A stretch of DNA of 64,000 nt, from assembly GCF_003610785.1 (NCBI RefSeq), contig NZ_RAQQ01000013.1:62001-126000 (forward strand). The letters are read 5' to 3'. The translations under genes were made by a program, and so were the position numbers. The notes beneath the pieces are model-generated. The model ran no database searches, was not told the origin of the DNA, and worked only from the letters and a program-made list of their open reading frames with translations. Below are positions 16,384-25,522 of the stretch, piece after piece. The DNA is from Micromonospora globbae (GTDB lineage Bacteria; Actinomycetota; Actinomycetes; Mycobacteriales; Micromonosporaceae). How positions within the stretch are numbered: position 1 is the first letter of the stretch; each line of letters starts with the position of its first letter.

Positions 16384-17547
16384 TCAGTACGACTTCTCCT
16401 GGTGCAGGACGTGCTGGGCCACGAAGTTCAGGATCATCTCCCGGCTGACCGGCGCGATCCGCCCCGCCCGGACGGCCCCGAGCAGGGTGGCCACCCCGTA
16501 CTCGGTGGTCATGCCGGCCCCGCCGTGCACCTGCACCGCGGTGTCCACGGCGAGCGCCGCGGCCTCGCCGGCCGCGTACTTGGCCATGTTGGCGGCCACG
16601 CCGGCCTCCAGGTCGCGGCCCGCGTCGTAGAGGGTGGCCGCCCGGTAGATCATCAGCCGGGCCAGCTCCACCTGCACGGCGGCGTGGGCCAGCGGGTGCG
16701 CGACACCCTGGTGGGAGCCGATGCTCCGGCCACCCCACACCTTCCGGCTCGCGGTGTACGTCGACGCCCGCTCGATCGCGTACCGGCCGGTGCCGGCGCC
16801 CATGGCCGCCACGGTGATCCGCTCGGGGTTGAGCCCGGCGAACAGCGCCGGCAGGCCGGCGTCCACCGACTCGCCGACCAGCGCGTCGGCGGGAAGCCGG
16901 ACGTCGTCGAGGTAGAGCAGGAACTGGTTCTCCGGAGAGACAATCTCCATGTCCAGCTTCGACCGGGTGAGCCCCGGCGCGTCGGTCGGCACGACGAACA
17001 GCGCCGGCTTGAGCCTGCCGGTCGCCGCCTCCTCGGTACGCGCCACGACGAGCACGTACCGTGCCTCGTCCACGCCCGAGATGAAGCACTTGCGGCCGGA
17101 GAGCAGCCAGTCGTCGCCGTCGCGGCGGGCCACCGTGCCGAGGCGGTGGAAGTTCGACCCGGCCTCCGGCTCCGTGATCGCGAAGGCCACCTTCAGCGAA
17201 CCGTCGGCGAAGCCGGGGAGGAACCGTTTGCGTTGCGCCTCCGTGCCGTGCCGGTGGATGACGGTCGCGGCGATGGCGGGGGACACGACGAGCAGCAGCA
17301 GCGGGCAGCCCGCGGCGGCCAGCTCCTCGCAGACGATCGCCAGCTCGGTGATGCCGCCGCCACCGCCGCCGTACTCGGTGGGCACGTTCACCCCGAGGTA
17401 GCCGAGGCGCCCGGCCTCCGCCCACAGCTCGGTGGTGTGCTCGCCGGACTTCGCCTTCGTCACGAAGTAGTCGTGCCCGTACCGCCGGCCCAGGGCCCGT
17501 ACGGCGTCGCGCAGCTGTTCCTGCTCGTCGGTCAGGTCGACGTTCAT
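16384..17547 (-). CDS. Acyl-CoA dehydrogenase, last gene of TetR-controlled operon
   Basis: 387 residues. FAD-dependent alpha,beta-dehydrogenation of an acyl-CoA. Family blocks seen: AFAITEPEAGSNFHRLG, FISGVDEARYVLVVART, the central KVWGGRSIGSHQGVAHPLA helix, VQVHGGAGMTTEYG and the C-terminal RAGRIAPVSREMILNFVA. The usual catalytic Glu of short/medium-chain enzymes lies in the stretch just before the end (YG..RD.R); here the matching segment is LLGAVRAGRIAPVS, so the catalytic base cannot be assigned by eye. ATG 17547 overlaps the upstream carboxylase stop (ATGA), so it is translationally coupled. Substrate unknown; branched-chain or terpenoid acyl-CoA is the likely class from context. Confidence 0.9.
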   Translation of the reverse strand: MNVDLTDEQEQLRDAVRALGRRYGHDYFVTKAKSGEHTTELWAEAGRLGYLGVNVPTEYGGGGGGITELAIVCEELAAAGCPLLLLVVSPAIAATVIHRHGTEAQRKRFLPGFADGSLKVAFAITEPEAGSNFHRLGTVARRDGDDWLLSGRKCFISGVDEARYVLVVARTEEAATGRLKPALFVVPTDAPGLTRSKLDMEIVSPENQFLLYLDDVRLPADALVGESVDAGLPALFAGLNPERITVAAMGAGTGRYAIERASTYTASRKVWGGRSIGSHQGVAHPLAHAAVQVELARLMIYRAATLYDAGRDLEAGVAANMAKYAAGEAAALAVDTAVQVHGGAGMTTEYGVATLLGAVRAGRIAPVSREMILNFVAQHVLHQEKSY

Positions 17548-19517
17548 CGGGCGTCCTCCTCGGGGTTGACCACGGCCAGCACGGCGCCCGTGTCGACCTG
17601 ACCGCCGGCGGGCACCGGCAGTCCGGCCACCACGCCGTCGACCGGGGCGAGCACCGGGTGCTCCAGCTTCATCGCCTCGAGGGTGAGCAGCAGGTCGCCG
17701 GCCGCGACCCGCTGGCCGACCTCGACGTGCACCCGGGACACGGTGCCGGGCAGCGGCGCGAGCAGCGACCCGGCGGCCAGCTCGGCGGTCGGCTCCGGGA
17801 AGCGCGGCAGCTCGTGCAGGGTCACGGCGCCGTCCGGGCCGTCCACGAAGACGTCGGCACCCACCCGGTGTACGCGGAACGCCCGCCGCACACCGTCCAC
17901 GTCGAGGGTGACCCGGTCGGGCGCCGCCGCCACGAGGACGACCTCGCCCGAGCACGCCGGCTCGGTGGACCACTCGGCGAGCGCCCCCGTCCGGTCCCGC
18001 CGGTAGCGGACCTCGATCTCCCCGCCGTCGGGGCCCGTGTAGCGGGTGACCTGCGGGAACGCGGGCACGTTCCGCCAGCCGGCCGGGAGTCCGGCCAGCA
18101 CGGGCGCGTCGGCGCGGCGGGCGGCGGCCGAGGCGAGAGCGGCGGCCAGCGCGGCGAGGGAGCGCTGCTCCGGCGGGAGCAGGGGCGCGAAGACCTCCGG
18201 GTGCCGGTCGAGGAATCCGGTGTCGACCGCACCGGCCGTGAACGCGGGGCTGCGGAGCACGCGCACCAGCAGGTCCCGGTTCGTGGTCACCCCGTGCAGT
18301 TCCGCCCGGGCCAGCGCGCCGGCGAGCGTACGGGCCGCCTCGGCACGGGTCGGCGCCCAGGCGACCACCTTGGCGAGCATCGAGTCGTAGTGCACGCCCA
18401 CCGTCGAACCGTCCGCGACCCCGGAGTCCAGCCGGAGCCCCCGAAGCGGCACGAACTCGGCCGACACACCGGGGACGGCGAAGCGGTGGAGGGTGCCGGT
18501 GGCCGGGCGGAAGCCCTGCGCGGCGTCCTCGGCGCAGAGGCGTACCTCGATGGCGTGGCCGGCGGCCGGCGGGGTGGTCGTGAACGGCAGCGGCTCGCCC
18601 TCGGCGACCAGCAGTTGCAGCCGGACCAGGTCCAGCCCGGTGACCGCCTCGGTGACCGGGTGCTCCACCTGGAGGCGGGTGTTCATCTCCAGGAAGAAGA
18701 ACTCGCCGGTGGGTGCGAGCAGGAACTCGACGGTCCCGGCGCCCACGTAGTCGACCGCCCGGCCCGCGGCCACCGCTGCCCGGTGCAGCCGCTCCCGCAC
18801 CTCCGGGTCGACGACCGCGGGAGCCTCCTCGACGATCTTCTGGTGCCGGCGCTGGATCGAGCAGTCCCGCTCGCCGAGGGCAACCGTCGTGCCGTGCGAG
18901 TCACCGAAGATCTGCACCTCGACGTGGCGGCCACCCTCGACGTACCGCTCGACGAAGACCGTGCCGTCGCCGAACGCGGCGGCCGCCTCGCGGCGCGCGC
19001 CGGCGACGGCCTCGGCCAGCCCGGCCGCGTCGCGGACGACGCGCATGCCGCGCCCGCCGCCACCCGCGGCCGCCTTCACGAGCACCGGAAAGTCCGTGAT
19101 CTCACCGGGGTCGGTCCAGGACGGCAGCATCGGCACGCCGGCGTCGGCGAGCAGCGCCTTCGCCGCCATCTTGTCGCCCATGACGGCGATCGTCTTGGCC
19201 GACGGGCCGACCCACGTCAGCCCGGCGTCGGTGACCGCCGCGGCGAACTCGGCGTTCTCCGCCAGGAAACCGTAGCCCGGGTGGACGGCGTCCGCGCCGG
19301 ACCGTCGGGCCGCGTCCAGGATCGCCCCGATCCGCAGGTACGTCTCGGCCGGCGCGTTCCCCGGCAGGCGGACGGCCAGGTCGGCCTCGGCGACGAACGG
19401 TGCGTCGGCGTCCGCGTCGGAGTGCACGGCCACCGTCGAGATCCCCAGCGACCGGCAGGTGGCGAAGATCCGGCGGGCGATCTCGCCCCGGTTGGCCACC
19501 AGCAGTTTCCCGATCAT
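17544..19517 (-). CDS. Acyl-CoA carboxylase alpha subunit (biotin carboxylase plus BCCP)
   Basis: 657 residues. Biotin carboxylase N-terminal domain (KLLVANRGEIARRI at the start), ATP-grasp domain with the glycine loop AAAGGGGRGMRVV, the FLEMNTRLQVEHPVTE active-site stretch, a C-terminal carboxylase domain, and a biotinyl domain whose EAMKLEH carries the biotinylated Lys (K617). This is the layout of AccA1/MccA-type subunits that carboxylate methylcrotonyl-, propionyl- or geranyl-CoA. The start is ATG 19517, in register with the conserved MIGKLLVANRGEIA; the frame upstream to 19631 lacks family similarity. Partner of the beta subunit encoded immediately upstream in the operon. Confidence 0.94.
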   Translation of the reverse strand: MIGKLLVANRGEIARRIFATCRSLGISTVAVHSDADADAPFVAEADLAVRLPGNAPAETYLRIGAILDAARRSGADAVHPGYGFLAENAEFAAAVTDAGLTWVGPSAKTIAVMGDKMAAKALLADAGVPMLPSWTDPGEITDFPVLVKAAAGGGGRGMRVVRDAAGLAEAVAGARREAAAAFGDGTVFVERYVEGGRHVEVQIFGDSHGTTVALGERDCSIQRRHQKIVEEAPAVVDPEVRERLHRAAVAAGRAVDYVGAGTVEFLLAPTGEFFFLEMNTRLQVEHPVTEAVTGLDLVRLQLLVAEGEPLPFTTTPPAAGHAIEVRLCAEDAAQGFRPATGTLHRFAVPGVSAEFVPLRGLRLDSGVADGSTVGVHYDSMLAKVVAWAPTRAEAARTLAGALARAELHGVTTNRDLLVRVLRSPAFTAGAVDTGFLDRHPEVFAPLLPPEQRSLAALAAALASAAARRADAPVLAGLPAGWRNVPAFPQVTRYTGPDGGEIEVRYRRDRTGALAEWSTEPACSGEVVLVAAAPDRVTLDVDGVRRAFRVHRVGADVFVDGPDGAVTLHELPRFPEPTAELAAGSLLAPLPGTVSRVHVEVGQRVAAGDLLLTLEAMKLEHPVLAPVDGVVAGLPVPAGGQVDTGAVLAVVNPEEDAR

Positions 19518-19584
19518 CGCCACTGCGCCTGCCCTTCGTTCGCGACCGCGGGACTCCGCTGCGCTGCGTTCCTCGCGCTCACGG

Positions 19585-21186
19585 CTACATCCGGAAGACG
19601 CCGAAGCCGTCGGCGCCCTTGACGGGTGCACTGTGGACCGCCGACAGGCAGAGGCCGAGGACGGTACGCGTGTCCCGGGGGTCGATGACCCCGTCGTCGT
19701 AGAGCCGGCCCGAGAGGAAGAGCGCCCCGGACTGGGACTCGATCTGCTGCTCCACCATGGCGCGCATCGCGGCGTCGGACTCCTCGTCGTACTCCCGGCC
19801 CTTCGCGGCGGCGGCCTGCCGGGCCACGATCGAGAGCACCCCGGCGAGCTGCGCCGGGCCCATCACCGCCGACCTGGCGTTCGGCCAGGTGAACAGGAAC
19901 CTCGGCTCGTACGCCCGCCCGCACATGCCGTAGTTGCCCGCGCCGTACGAGGCGCCGAGGTTGACCGTCAGGTGCGGCACCGTCGAGTTCGACACCGCGT
20001 TGATCATCAGGGCGCCGTGCTTGATGATGCCGCGCTGCTCGTACTCGGTGCCGACCATGTAGCCGGTGGTGTTCTGGAGGAACAGCAGCGGGGTGTCGGT
20101 GGCGTTGGCGAGCTGGATGAACTGGGCCGCCTTCTGCGCCTCCTCGCTGAACAGGACGCCCCGCGCGTTCGCGAGCACCCCGACCGGGTATCCGTGCAGC
20201 TCGCCCCACCCGGTGACCAGCGCGCCACCATAGGCGGGCTTGAACTCGTCGAACTCGCTGCCGTCCAGGATCCGGGCCAGCACCTCGCGCGGATCGAACG
20301 GCACCTTCAGGTCGGCGCTCGCGATGCCGAGCAGCTCCTCCGGGTCGTAGCGCGGTGGCGCCGGGACGGCGGTGCGCGGGGGCGGGCCCTGCTTGCGCCA
20401 GTTCAACCGGCGTACGCACTGCCGCGCCAGCCGGATCCCGTCCCGTTCGTCCTCGGCGAGATGGTCGGCCAGCCCGGACCTCGTGGCGTGCATGGCGGCC
20501 CCGCCCAGCGACTCGTCGTCGGTGACCTCGCCGGTGGCCATCCGCACCAGCGGCGGCCCGGCGAGGTACACCTGCGACCGGTCCCGGATCATGATCACGT
20601 GGTCGGACATTCCCGGCACGTACGCGCCGCCCGCCGTGGCGTTGCCGAACACCACGCTGACCGTGGGGATCCTCGCCGCGGAGAGCCGGGTCAGGTCGCG
20701 GAACACCCGCCCGCCCGGGATGAAGATCTCCGCCTGGGTGGGCAGGTCCGCCCCGGCCGACTCGACCAGGTTGACCATGGGCAGGCGGTTCGCCAACGCG
20801 ATCTCACCGGCCCGCCGCGTCTTCGCGAGCGACCACGGGTTCACGGCGCCGCCGCGCACCGTCGGGTCGTTCGCGACGATCAGGCACTCGACGCCCTCGA
20901 CCACACCGATGCCGGTCACCACGCTCGCCCCGACCGGGAAGTCGGTGCCGTACGCCGCCACCGGCGACAGCTCCAGGAACGGGCTGTCCGGGTCGAGCAG
21001 CAGTTCGATCCGCTCGCGGGGAAGGAGCTTGCCGCGCGCGTGGTGCCGGGCCACGTACTTCTCGCCGCCCCCGGCCCGCGCCCGGTCCAGCGCGGCGTCC
21101 AGCTCCGCGAGCCGCTCCAGCAGCGACGCCCGGTTCTCGGCGAACCCCGGCGAGGACGGGTCGATCCCGCTCCGCAGCACCGTCAC
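19585..21186 (-). CDS. Acyl-CoA carboxylase beta subunit (carboxyltransferase)
   Basis: 533 residues of the AccD1/MccB type. Biotin-site and acyl-CoA-site halves are both complete: FGNATAGGAYVPGMSDH forms one oxyanion loop and NTTGYMVGTEYEQRGIIKHGA with GASYGAGNYGMCG the other. Long N-terminal part with HHARGKLLPRERIELLLDP. Such subunits transfer carboxylate from biotin to methylcrotonyl-CoA or, in Pseudomonas AtuC, to geranyl-CoA. An AtuA-family gene in the same operon makes acyclic terpenoid or leucine-side-chain substrates plausible; sequence alone does not settle which. 67 bp separate it from the alpha subunit, and 55 bp from the dehydrogenase upstream. Confidence 0.94.
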   Translation of the reverse strand: MTVLRSGIDPSSPGFAENRASLLERLAELDAALDRARAGGGEKYVARHHARGKLLPRERIELLLDPDSPFLELSPVAAYGTDFPVGASVVTGIGVVEGVECLIVANDPTVRGGAVNPWSLAKTRRAGEIALANRLPMVNLVESAGADLPTQAEIFIPGGRVFRDLTRLSAARIPTVSVVFGNATAGGAYVPGMSDHVIMIRDRSQVYLAGPPLVRMATGEVTDDESLGGAAMHATRSGLADHLAEDERDGIRLARQCVRRLNWRKQGPPPRTAVPAPPRYDPEELLGIASADLKVPFDPREVLARILDGSEFDEFKPAYGGALVTGWGELHGYPVGVLANARGVLFSEEAQKAAQFIQLANATDTPLLFLQNTTGYMVGTEYEQRGIIKHGALMINAVSNSTVPHLTVNLGASYGAGNYGMCGRAYEPRFLFTWPNARSAVMGPAQLAGVLSIVARQAAAAKGREYDEESDAAMRAMVEQQIESQSGALFLSGRLYDDGVIDPRDTRTVLGLCLSAVHSAPVKGADGFGVFRM

Positions 21187-21241
21187 AGCGGTCCCTCCGT
21201 TCGTGACCGCCCGGCTCGCGGGCCCGGTTCGCTCCTCGCGC

Positions 21242-22381
21242 TCACAGCCCCATGCCCTTCGCGATGATGTCGTTCATGATCTCCGTGGTGCCGCCGCCGA
21301 TGCCGAGGATGCGCGCGTCCCGGTAGTGCCGCTCCACCTCGGCGTCGCGCAGGTAGCCGAACCCGCCGTGCAACTGGAGCGCCCGGTCCACGACGTCGGC
21401 GCAGGCGGCCACCGCGACGTTCTTGGCCATCGCCACCTCGGTGACCACCGGCTGGCCCGCGGCGACCCGCTCGGCCACCTCGTGCACGTACGCGCGGGCC
21501 GCCTCGGCGCGGGTGTGCATCTCCGCGAGGCGGTGCCGGATGAGCTGCCGACCGGCCAGGGGCCGCCCGAACGTGCTGCGGTCCCGGCACCAGCGCACGG
21601 CCAGGTCGACGCAGCGCTGCGCGGTCGCGTACGCCTGCGTGGCCAGCGAGAGCCGTTCCGCGGAGAACTGCTGCATGATCGTCAGGAAGCCGGTGTCCTC
21701 GGGGCCGATCCGGTTCGCCACCGGCACCCGTACGTCCGAGAAGGACAGCTCGGCGGTGTCCGAGCAGTGCCAGCCCAGCTTCTCCAGCCGCCGGCCCACC
21801 GTGAAGCCGGGCGTGCCCTTCTCGATGACCAGCAGGATCAGCGAGCCGGAGCCGGGGAAGTCGGTGCAGGCGGCGGTGGTCACGAAGTCCGCCCGGATCC
21901 CGCTGGTGATGTACGTCTTCGACCCGTTCACCACGTAGTGGTCGCCGTCGCGGACCGCACAGGTGCGGATGCCGGCCACGTCGGAGCCACCGTCCGGCTC
22001 GGTGATCGCCAGCGCGCCGATCATCGTGCCGGCGAGTGTCGGCCGGACGTACCGGTCGACGAGGTCGGCGTTGCCGGCAGCGACCATGTGCGGCAGGGCG
22101 ATCCCGTGCGTGAACAGCGCGGCGACCAGGCCGGACGAGCCGCCGGAACGGATGATCTCCTCGGTGACCACGATCGAGTCGAGCAGGTCACCGCCGCTGC
22201 CGCCGACCGCCTCCGAAAAGCCGACGCCGAGCAGGCCGACCTTCGCGGCGGTCTCGTGCAGCGACCGGGGCACCTCGCCGGCGCGCTCCCACCCGTCCAG
22301 GTAGGGCAGGACCTCCTTCGTCACGAACGCCCGGGTCAGCTCGCGGAGCTGCCGCCGCTCCGGGGTGTCCACGATGGTCAC
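21242..22381 (-). CDS. Acyl-CoA dehydrogenase, second copy in operon
   Basis: 379 residues. Typical ACAD blocks: ALAITEPDGGSDVAGIRT, NGSKTYITSGIRADFVT, RSTFGRPLAGRQLIRHRLAEM, LQLHGGFGYLRDAEVERHYRDARILGIGGGTTEIMNDIIA. The last stretch contains the conserved RDAR..I.GGT.EI, which includes the FAD/ETF-contacting end of the family. It resembles isovaleryl/citronellyl-type enzymes (AtuD/LiuA group) more than the divergent copy at 16384. Start GTG 22381 overlaps the upstream stop (GTGA), so it is coupled to the AtuA-family gene. Confidence 0.92.
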   Translation of the reverse strand: MTIVDTPERRQLRELTRAFVTKEVLPYLDGWERAGEVPRSLHETAAKVGLLGVGFSEAVGGSGGDLLDSIVVTEEIIRSGGSSGLVAALFTHGIALPHMVAAGNADLVDRYVRPTLAGTMIGALAITEPDGGSDVAGIRTCAVRDGDHYVVNGSKTYITSGIRADFVTTAACTDFPGSGSLILLVIEKGTPGFTVGRRLEKLGWHCSDTAELSFSDVRVPVANRIGPEDTGFLTIMQQFSAERLSLATQAYATAQRCVDLAVRWCRDRSTFGRPLAGRQLIRHRLAEMHTRAEAARAYVHEVAERVAAGQPVVTEVAMAKNVAVAACADVVDRALQLHGGFGYLRDAEVERHYRDARILGIGGGTTEIMNDIIAKGMGL

Positions 22382-24057
22382 GACGGCACCTCCGGGATGA
22401 GATGGACGGGCAGGTCGACGACCCGGGAGCGGAGCAGCTCCCCGAGCGCCTTGGCCTGGGGGTCGAACCGGGTGGACGCGGCCACCCCGGGACCGAGCAG
22501 CCCGCGGATCACGAAGTTGAGGGCGCGCAGGTTCGGCAGCTCGTACCGCTCGACGGTCAGCGGGGCGGTCTCCGGCAGCAGGTCGGCCAGCCGTGCCACG
22601 GTCAGCCAGCCGCGCAGCCAGTCGTAGCCGGCGTCGTCGCGGGCCCAGACGCCGAGGTTCGCGTCGCCGCCCTTGTCGCCGGACCGGGCACCGGCGACCG
22701 TGCCGAGGGGAGCGCGCCGGGTGGCCGCCGCGGGGAGTACGGCGGGCGGCCCGTCCTGGTGGGCCGGCGGCTCCTGGACCTGTGTGACGTGCGGGGGCGG
22801 CACGGGCACGCGGACGCCGTCGGGCAGCACCGCGACGTGCGCCACGGCGTCCTGCGGCACGGCGTCCACGGTGAACACCCCGTACGGCGTCGCGTCCCCC
22901 GGCGGCGTGGTGAGCGTGCAGCCGGGGTAGGAGGCGAGCGCCAGCTCGACGGCGGCCGCCGAGAAGACCCGGCCGGCCCGCGCCCGGTCGCCGTCGCGCA
23001 GGTGCACGTGCAGCAGCGCGCTCGCCGTCTCGGTGTCCGACGAGTCCGGATGGTCGGTACGCGCGAGCACGAACTCCAGCCCCGCCGTACCGACGGCGTC
23101 CTCCACCTGGCGCCGGACCAGCGCCGCCTTGGCCGGGATGTCCAGCCCGCACAGGACGAACGTCATCGAGTTGCGGAAGCCGCCGAGGTTGGCGACACCG
23201 ACCTTGAGGGTCTCGGGCGGGGGCGTCCCGCGTACGCCGGTCACGCGTACCCGGTCCGGCCCGTCGGCGTGCAGCGTCACCGTGTCGAGCCGGGTCACCA
23301 CGTCCGGCCCCAGGTACGCCGGTCCGCCCACCTCGTACAGCAGTTGCGCGGTGACGGTCTCCACGGTCACCGCGCCTCCCGTCCCGAGGTGCTTGGTGAT
23401 CACACAGGAGCCGTCCGCGTACACCTCCGCGATGGGGAAGCCGGGGCGGCGGCCGCCGTCGGGCAGCTCGGTGAAGAAGCTGAAGTTGCCGCCGGTGACC
23501 TGGGCGCCGCACTCGACGAGGTGCCCGGCCACGGTGGCGCCGGCGAGCGCGTCGAGGTCGTCGCGGCCCCACCCGTACCGCGCGATGGCGGGCCCGACGA
23601 CGAGCGAGGCGTCGGTGACCCGTCCGGTGACCACCACGTCCGCCCCGCCGTCCAGGCAGGCGGCGATCCCGAACGCGCCGAGGTAGGCGTTCGCCGTGAG
23701 CGCGTCGGGCCGGGGCAGCGCGTCGCCTTCGACGTGACCGACGCGCACGGCGAGGCCGAGCCGGTCGGCCAGGGCGCGGATCGCGGCCGCGAGTCCAACG
23801 GGGTTCAGCCCACCGGCGTTGGTGACCAGCCTGACTCCGCGGTCGAGCGCGGTGCCGAGGCAGTCCTCGAGCTGGCGCAGGAACGTCTTCGCGTAGCCGA
23901 GCGCGGGATCACGCATCCGGTCCCGGCCGAGGATCAGCATGGTCAGTTCGGCCAGGTAGTCGCCGGTGAGCACGTCCAGCTCGCCGCCGTCGAGCATCTC
24001 CCGCCAGGCGGTGAACCGGTCGCCGTAGAAGCCGGAGGCGTTGCCGACGCGGATCAC
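22378..24057 (-). CDS. AtuA-family (DUF1446) protein, acyclic terpene utilisation type
   Basis: 559 residues. VIRVGNASGFYGDRF at the start, LVTNAGGLNPVGLA, VVTGRVTDASLVVGPA, and a C-terminal GTVAGARSGDKGGDANLGVWA motif define the DUF1446/AtuA family, with the long form carrying the AtuA-like C-terminal domain. In Pseudomonas AtuA is needed for growth on citronellol, but its biochemical step is not known. Start GTG 24057 overlaps the upstream stop (GTGA). Being next to a carboxylase and two dehydrogenases suggests an isoprenoid or branched acyl-CoA degradation route; no enoyl-CoA hydratase or HMG-CoA-type lyase lies in the window. Confidence 0.9.
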   Translation of the reverse strand: MIRVGNASGFYGDRFTAWREMLDGGELDVLTGDYLAELTMLILGRDRMRDPALGYAKTFLRQLEDCLGTALDRGVRLVTNAGGLNPVGLAAAIRALADRLGLAVRVGHVEGDALPRPDALTANAYLGAFGIAACLDGGADVVVTGRVTDASLVVGPAIARYGWGRDDLDALAGATVAGHLVECGAQVTGGNFSFFTELPDGGRRPGFPIAEVYADGSCVITKHLGTGGAVTVETVTAQLLYEVGGPAYLGPDVVTRLDTVTLHADGPDRVRVTGVRGTPPPETLKVGVANLGGFRNSMTFVLCGLDIPAKAALVRRQVEDAVGTAGLEFVLARTDHPDSSDTETASALLHVHLRDGDRARAGRVFSAAAVELALASYPGCTLTTPPGDATPYGVFTVDAVPQDAVAHVAVLPDGVRVPVPPPHVTQVQEPPAHQDGPPAVLPAAATRRAPLGTVAGARSGDKGGDANLGVWARDDAGYDWLRGWLTVARLADLLPETAPLTVERYELPNLRALNFVIRGLLGPGVAASTRFDPQAKALGELLRSRVVDLPVHLIPEVPS

Positions 24058-24875
24058 GCGGGAACTCCCGAGCTGTCCGGCGCGTCGGCGGGGCCGCCCG
24101 TTCGCGGCGGGCGGCCGGCGCCGGGTGGGCCGGCGAAGGCCTGTGCCACGTCCATCCACTCGTCGGCCACCGGCCCGGTGGCCGCCAGCGCCAGGTCGGC
24201 GCGGTGCCGGCGCTGGGTGACCAGCAGGCAGAAGTCCCGCGCCGGTCCGGTGACCCGGTCGACGGCGTCCGCCGGGCCCCAGCTCCAGGTGTCCCCGCCG
24301 GGCCCGGTCAGGTCCACCCGCACCGGCGCCGTCGGCACGGCACGGCCGTGGGCGGCGAAGCTGTGGCCGAGGGTACGCACACCGAGGTGGGCGACGTGCC
24401 GGAGCCGCTCGGTGTCGGGCCGGCGTACGCCGAGCGCGTCGGCCACGTCCTCGCCGTGCGCCCAGGTCTCCATGATCCGGGCGGTGGCCATCGAGGCGGG
24501 CGACATCCGGGTGCCGTACCAGGGCAGCTTCTCGCCGGGCGGTACGGCGGCGAGGGCCGCGGCGAGCGAGGCGCGCCCGGCGCGCCAGCGGTCGAGGAGC
24601 GCGGCCGGCGGGGCGAGGAACTCCTCGGCGCCGTGGTCGACCATGCGGGCCGGGTCGGGGGCGGAGGTGACCGTGGCGAAGAAGGCGTCGGCGTCGGTGG
24701 CGGCCAGCAGGGCCACGTGGTCGGTCCAGGCGAGGTGCGCGATCTGGTGGGCGATCGTCCAGCCCGGCGCCGGGGTGGGTCGGTCCCAGTCGGCCGGCGG
24801 CAGGGGGCGGACCAGCGCCTCCAGCGCTTCGGATTCGTCGGCCAGGTCGGCGAGCAGGTCCGTCAGGTCGACCAT
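24054..24875 (-). CDS. TIGR03084-type DinB/maleylpyruvate isomerase-fold protein
   Basis: 273 residues. Four-helix-bundle N-terminal domain with WTIAHQIAHLAWTDH, whose His residues, together with a METWAHGEDV His, form the usual metal site. PWYGTRMSPASMATARIMETWAHG is characteristic of the TIGR03084 group. The C-terminal half is a sterol-carrier-like domain (VRVDLTGPGGDTWSWG). This group is repeatedly found beside AtuA and acyl-CoA carboxylase genes; its reaction is unknown. The ATG at 24875 follows GGAGGCACC; the frame continues upstream without a ribosome site. Coupled to the AtuA gene by GTGA. Confidence 0.85.
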   Translation of the reverse strand: MVDLTDLLADLADESEALEALVRPLPPADWDRPTPAPGWTIAHQIAHLAWTDHVALLAATDADAFFATVTSAPDPARMVDHGAEEFLAPPAALLDRWRAGRASLAAALAAVPPGEKLPWYGTRMSPASMATARIMETWAHGEDVADALGVRRPDTERLRHVAHLGVRTLGHSFAAHGRAVPTAPVRVDLTGPGGDTWSWGPADAVDRVTGPARDFCLLVTQRRHRADLALAATGPVADEWMDVAQAFAGPPGAGRPPRTGGPADAPDSSGVPA

Positions 24876-24910
24876 GGTGCCTCCGGTCTGGTCGTGCCCG
24901 GTGGGGCCGG

Positions 24911-25516
24911 TCAGGGCGTGAGGAGCGTGGAGAGCTGGCGCTTCCAGGTGTTCAGCAGGGCGGTACGGCGGGCCGAGTCGTCGGTGAGCAGGTTCGCCAC
25001 CCCCAGGCCGCGGAGCAGGTCGAGCGTGGCCTGGACCGCCTCCCGGACGCCGGGGCGCCGCTCGTCCACGCCGAGCAGCGCCACGGTGAGCCGGTGCATC
25101 TCCCGGCCCACCCGGGCCTCCAGCGGCACGAGGGCCCGGCGCAGCTCCGGGTCGGTCCGGGCGGCGACCCAGAGTTCGAGCGCCGCGACGAAGAGCGGGC
25201 CGGTGAACGCCGCGGCCAGCAGGTCGACCACCCGGTCGAGCCGCTGCGGGCCCGCCGGCAGGGCCTCCGCCTCCGTGCGCAGCTCGGCCGCCCGGCGTTC
25301 GGCGAGGTGGTCGACGGCCGCGGTGACCAGGGCCGCCTTGGTCGGGTAGTGGTGCAGCTGAGCACCACGCGACACCCCGGCCCGGGCAGCGACGAGGGTG
25401 GTCGTGGTGCCGGCCCAGCCGTGCTCGACCAGGCACTCGACGGTCGCCTCCAACAGCCGTGCCTGGGTCGCCCGGCTGCGCTTTTGTCGAGGGACGCGGG
25501 TCGATGCGGCGGCCAC
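24911..25516 (-). CDS. TetR-family regulator of the catabolic operon
   Basis: 201 residues from GTG 25516. N-terminal helix-turn-helix: KRSRATQARLLEATVECLVEHGWAGTTTTLVAARAGVSRGAQLHHYPTKAAL, with the family's YPTK loop. The rest is the all-helical ligand and dimer domain (LLAAAFTGPLFVAALELWVAARTD). The frame reaches TTG 25543, but CACGCT lies 6 nt before GTG 25516 and TTGACT is 17 bp further up, a complete promoter. A 22-bp palindrome overlaps that -35, so autorepression is likely. All genes down to 16384 follow in the same direction, with only a 35-bp gap to the first, so it probably controls the whole operon. The inducer is likely an acyl-CoA or terpenoid; this is inference. Confidence 0.9.
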   Translation of the reverse strand: MAAASTRVPRQKRSRATQARLLEATVECLVEHGWAGTTTTLVAARAGVSRGAQLHHYPTKAALVTAAVDHLAERRAAELRTEAEALPAGPQRLDRVVDLLAAAFTGPLFVAALELWVAARTDPELRRALVPLEARVGREMHRLTVALLGVDERRPGVREAVQATLDLLRGLGVANLLTDDSARRTALLNTWKRQLSTLLTP

Positions 25517-25522
25517 GGGGAC

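Noticed and set aside
14435..17425. 996-codon minus-strand frame spanning the peptidase and part of a dehydrogenase
   Set aside because: Out of register with both real genes and without any recognisable motif.
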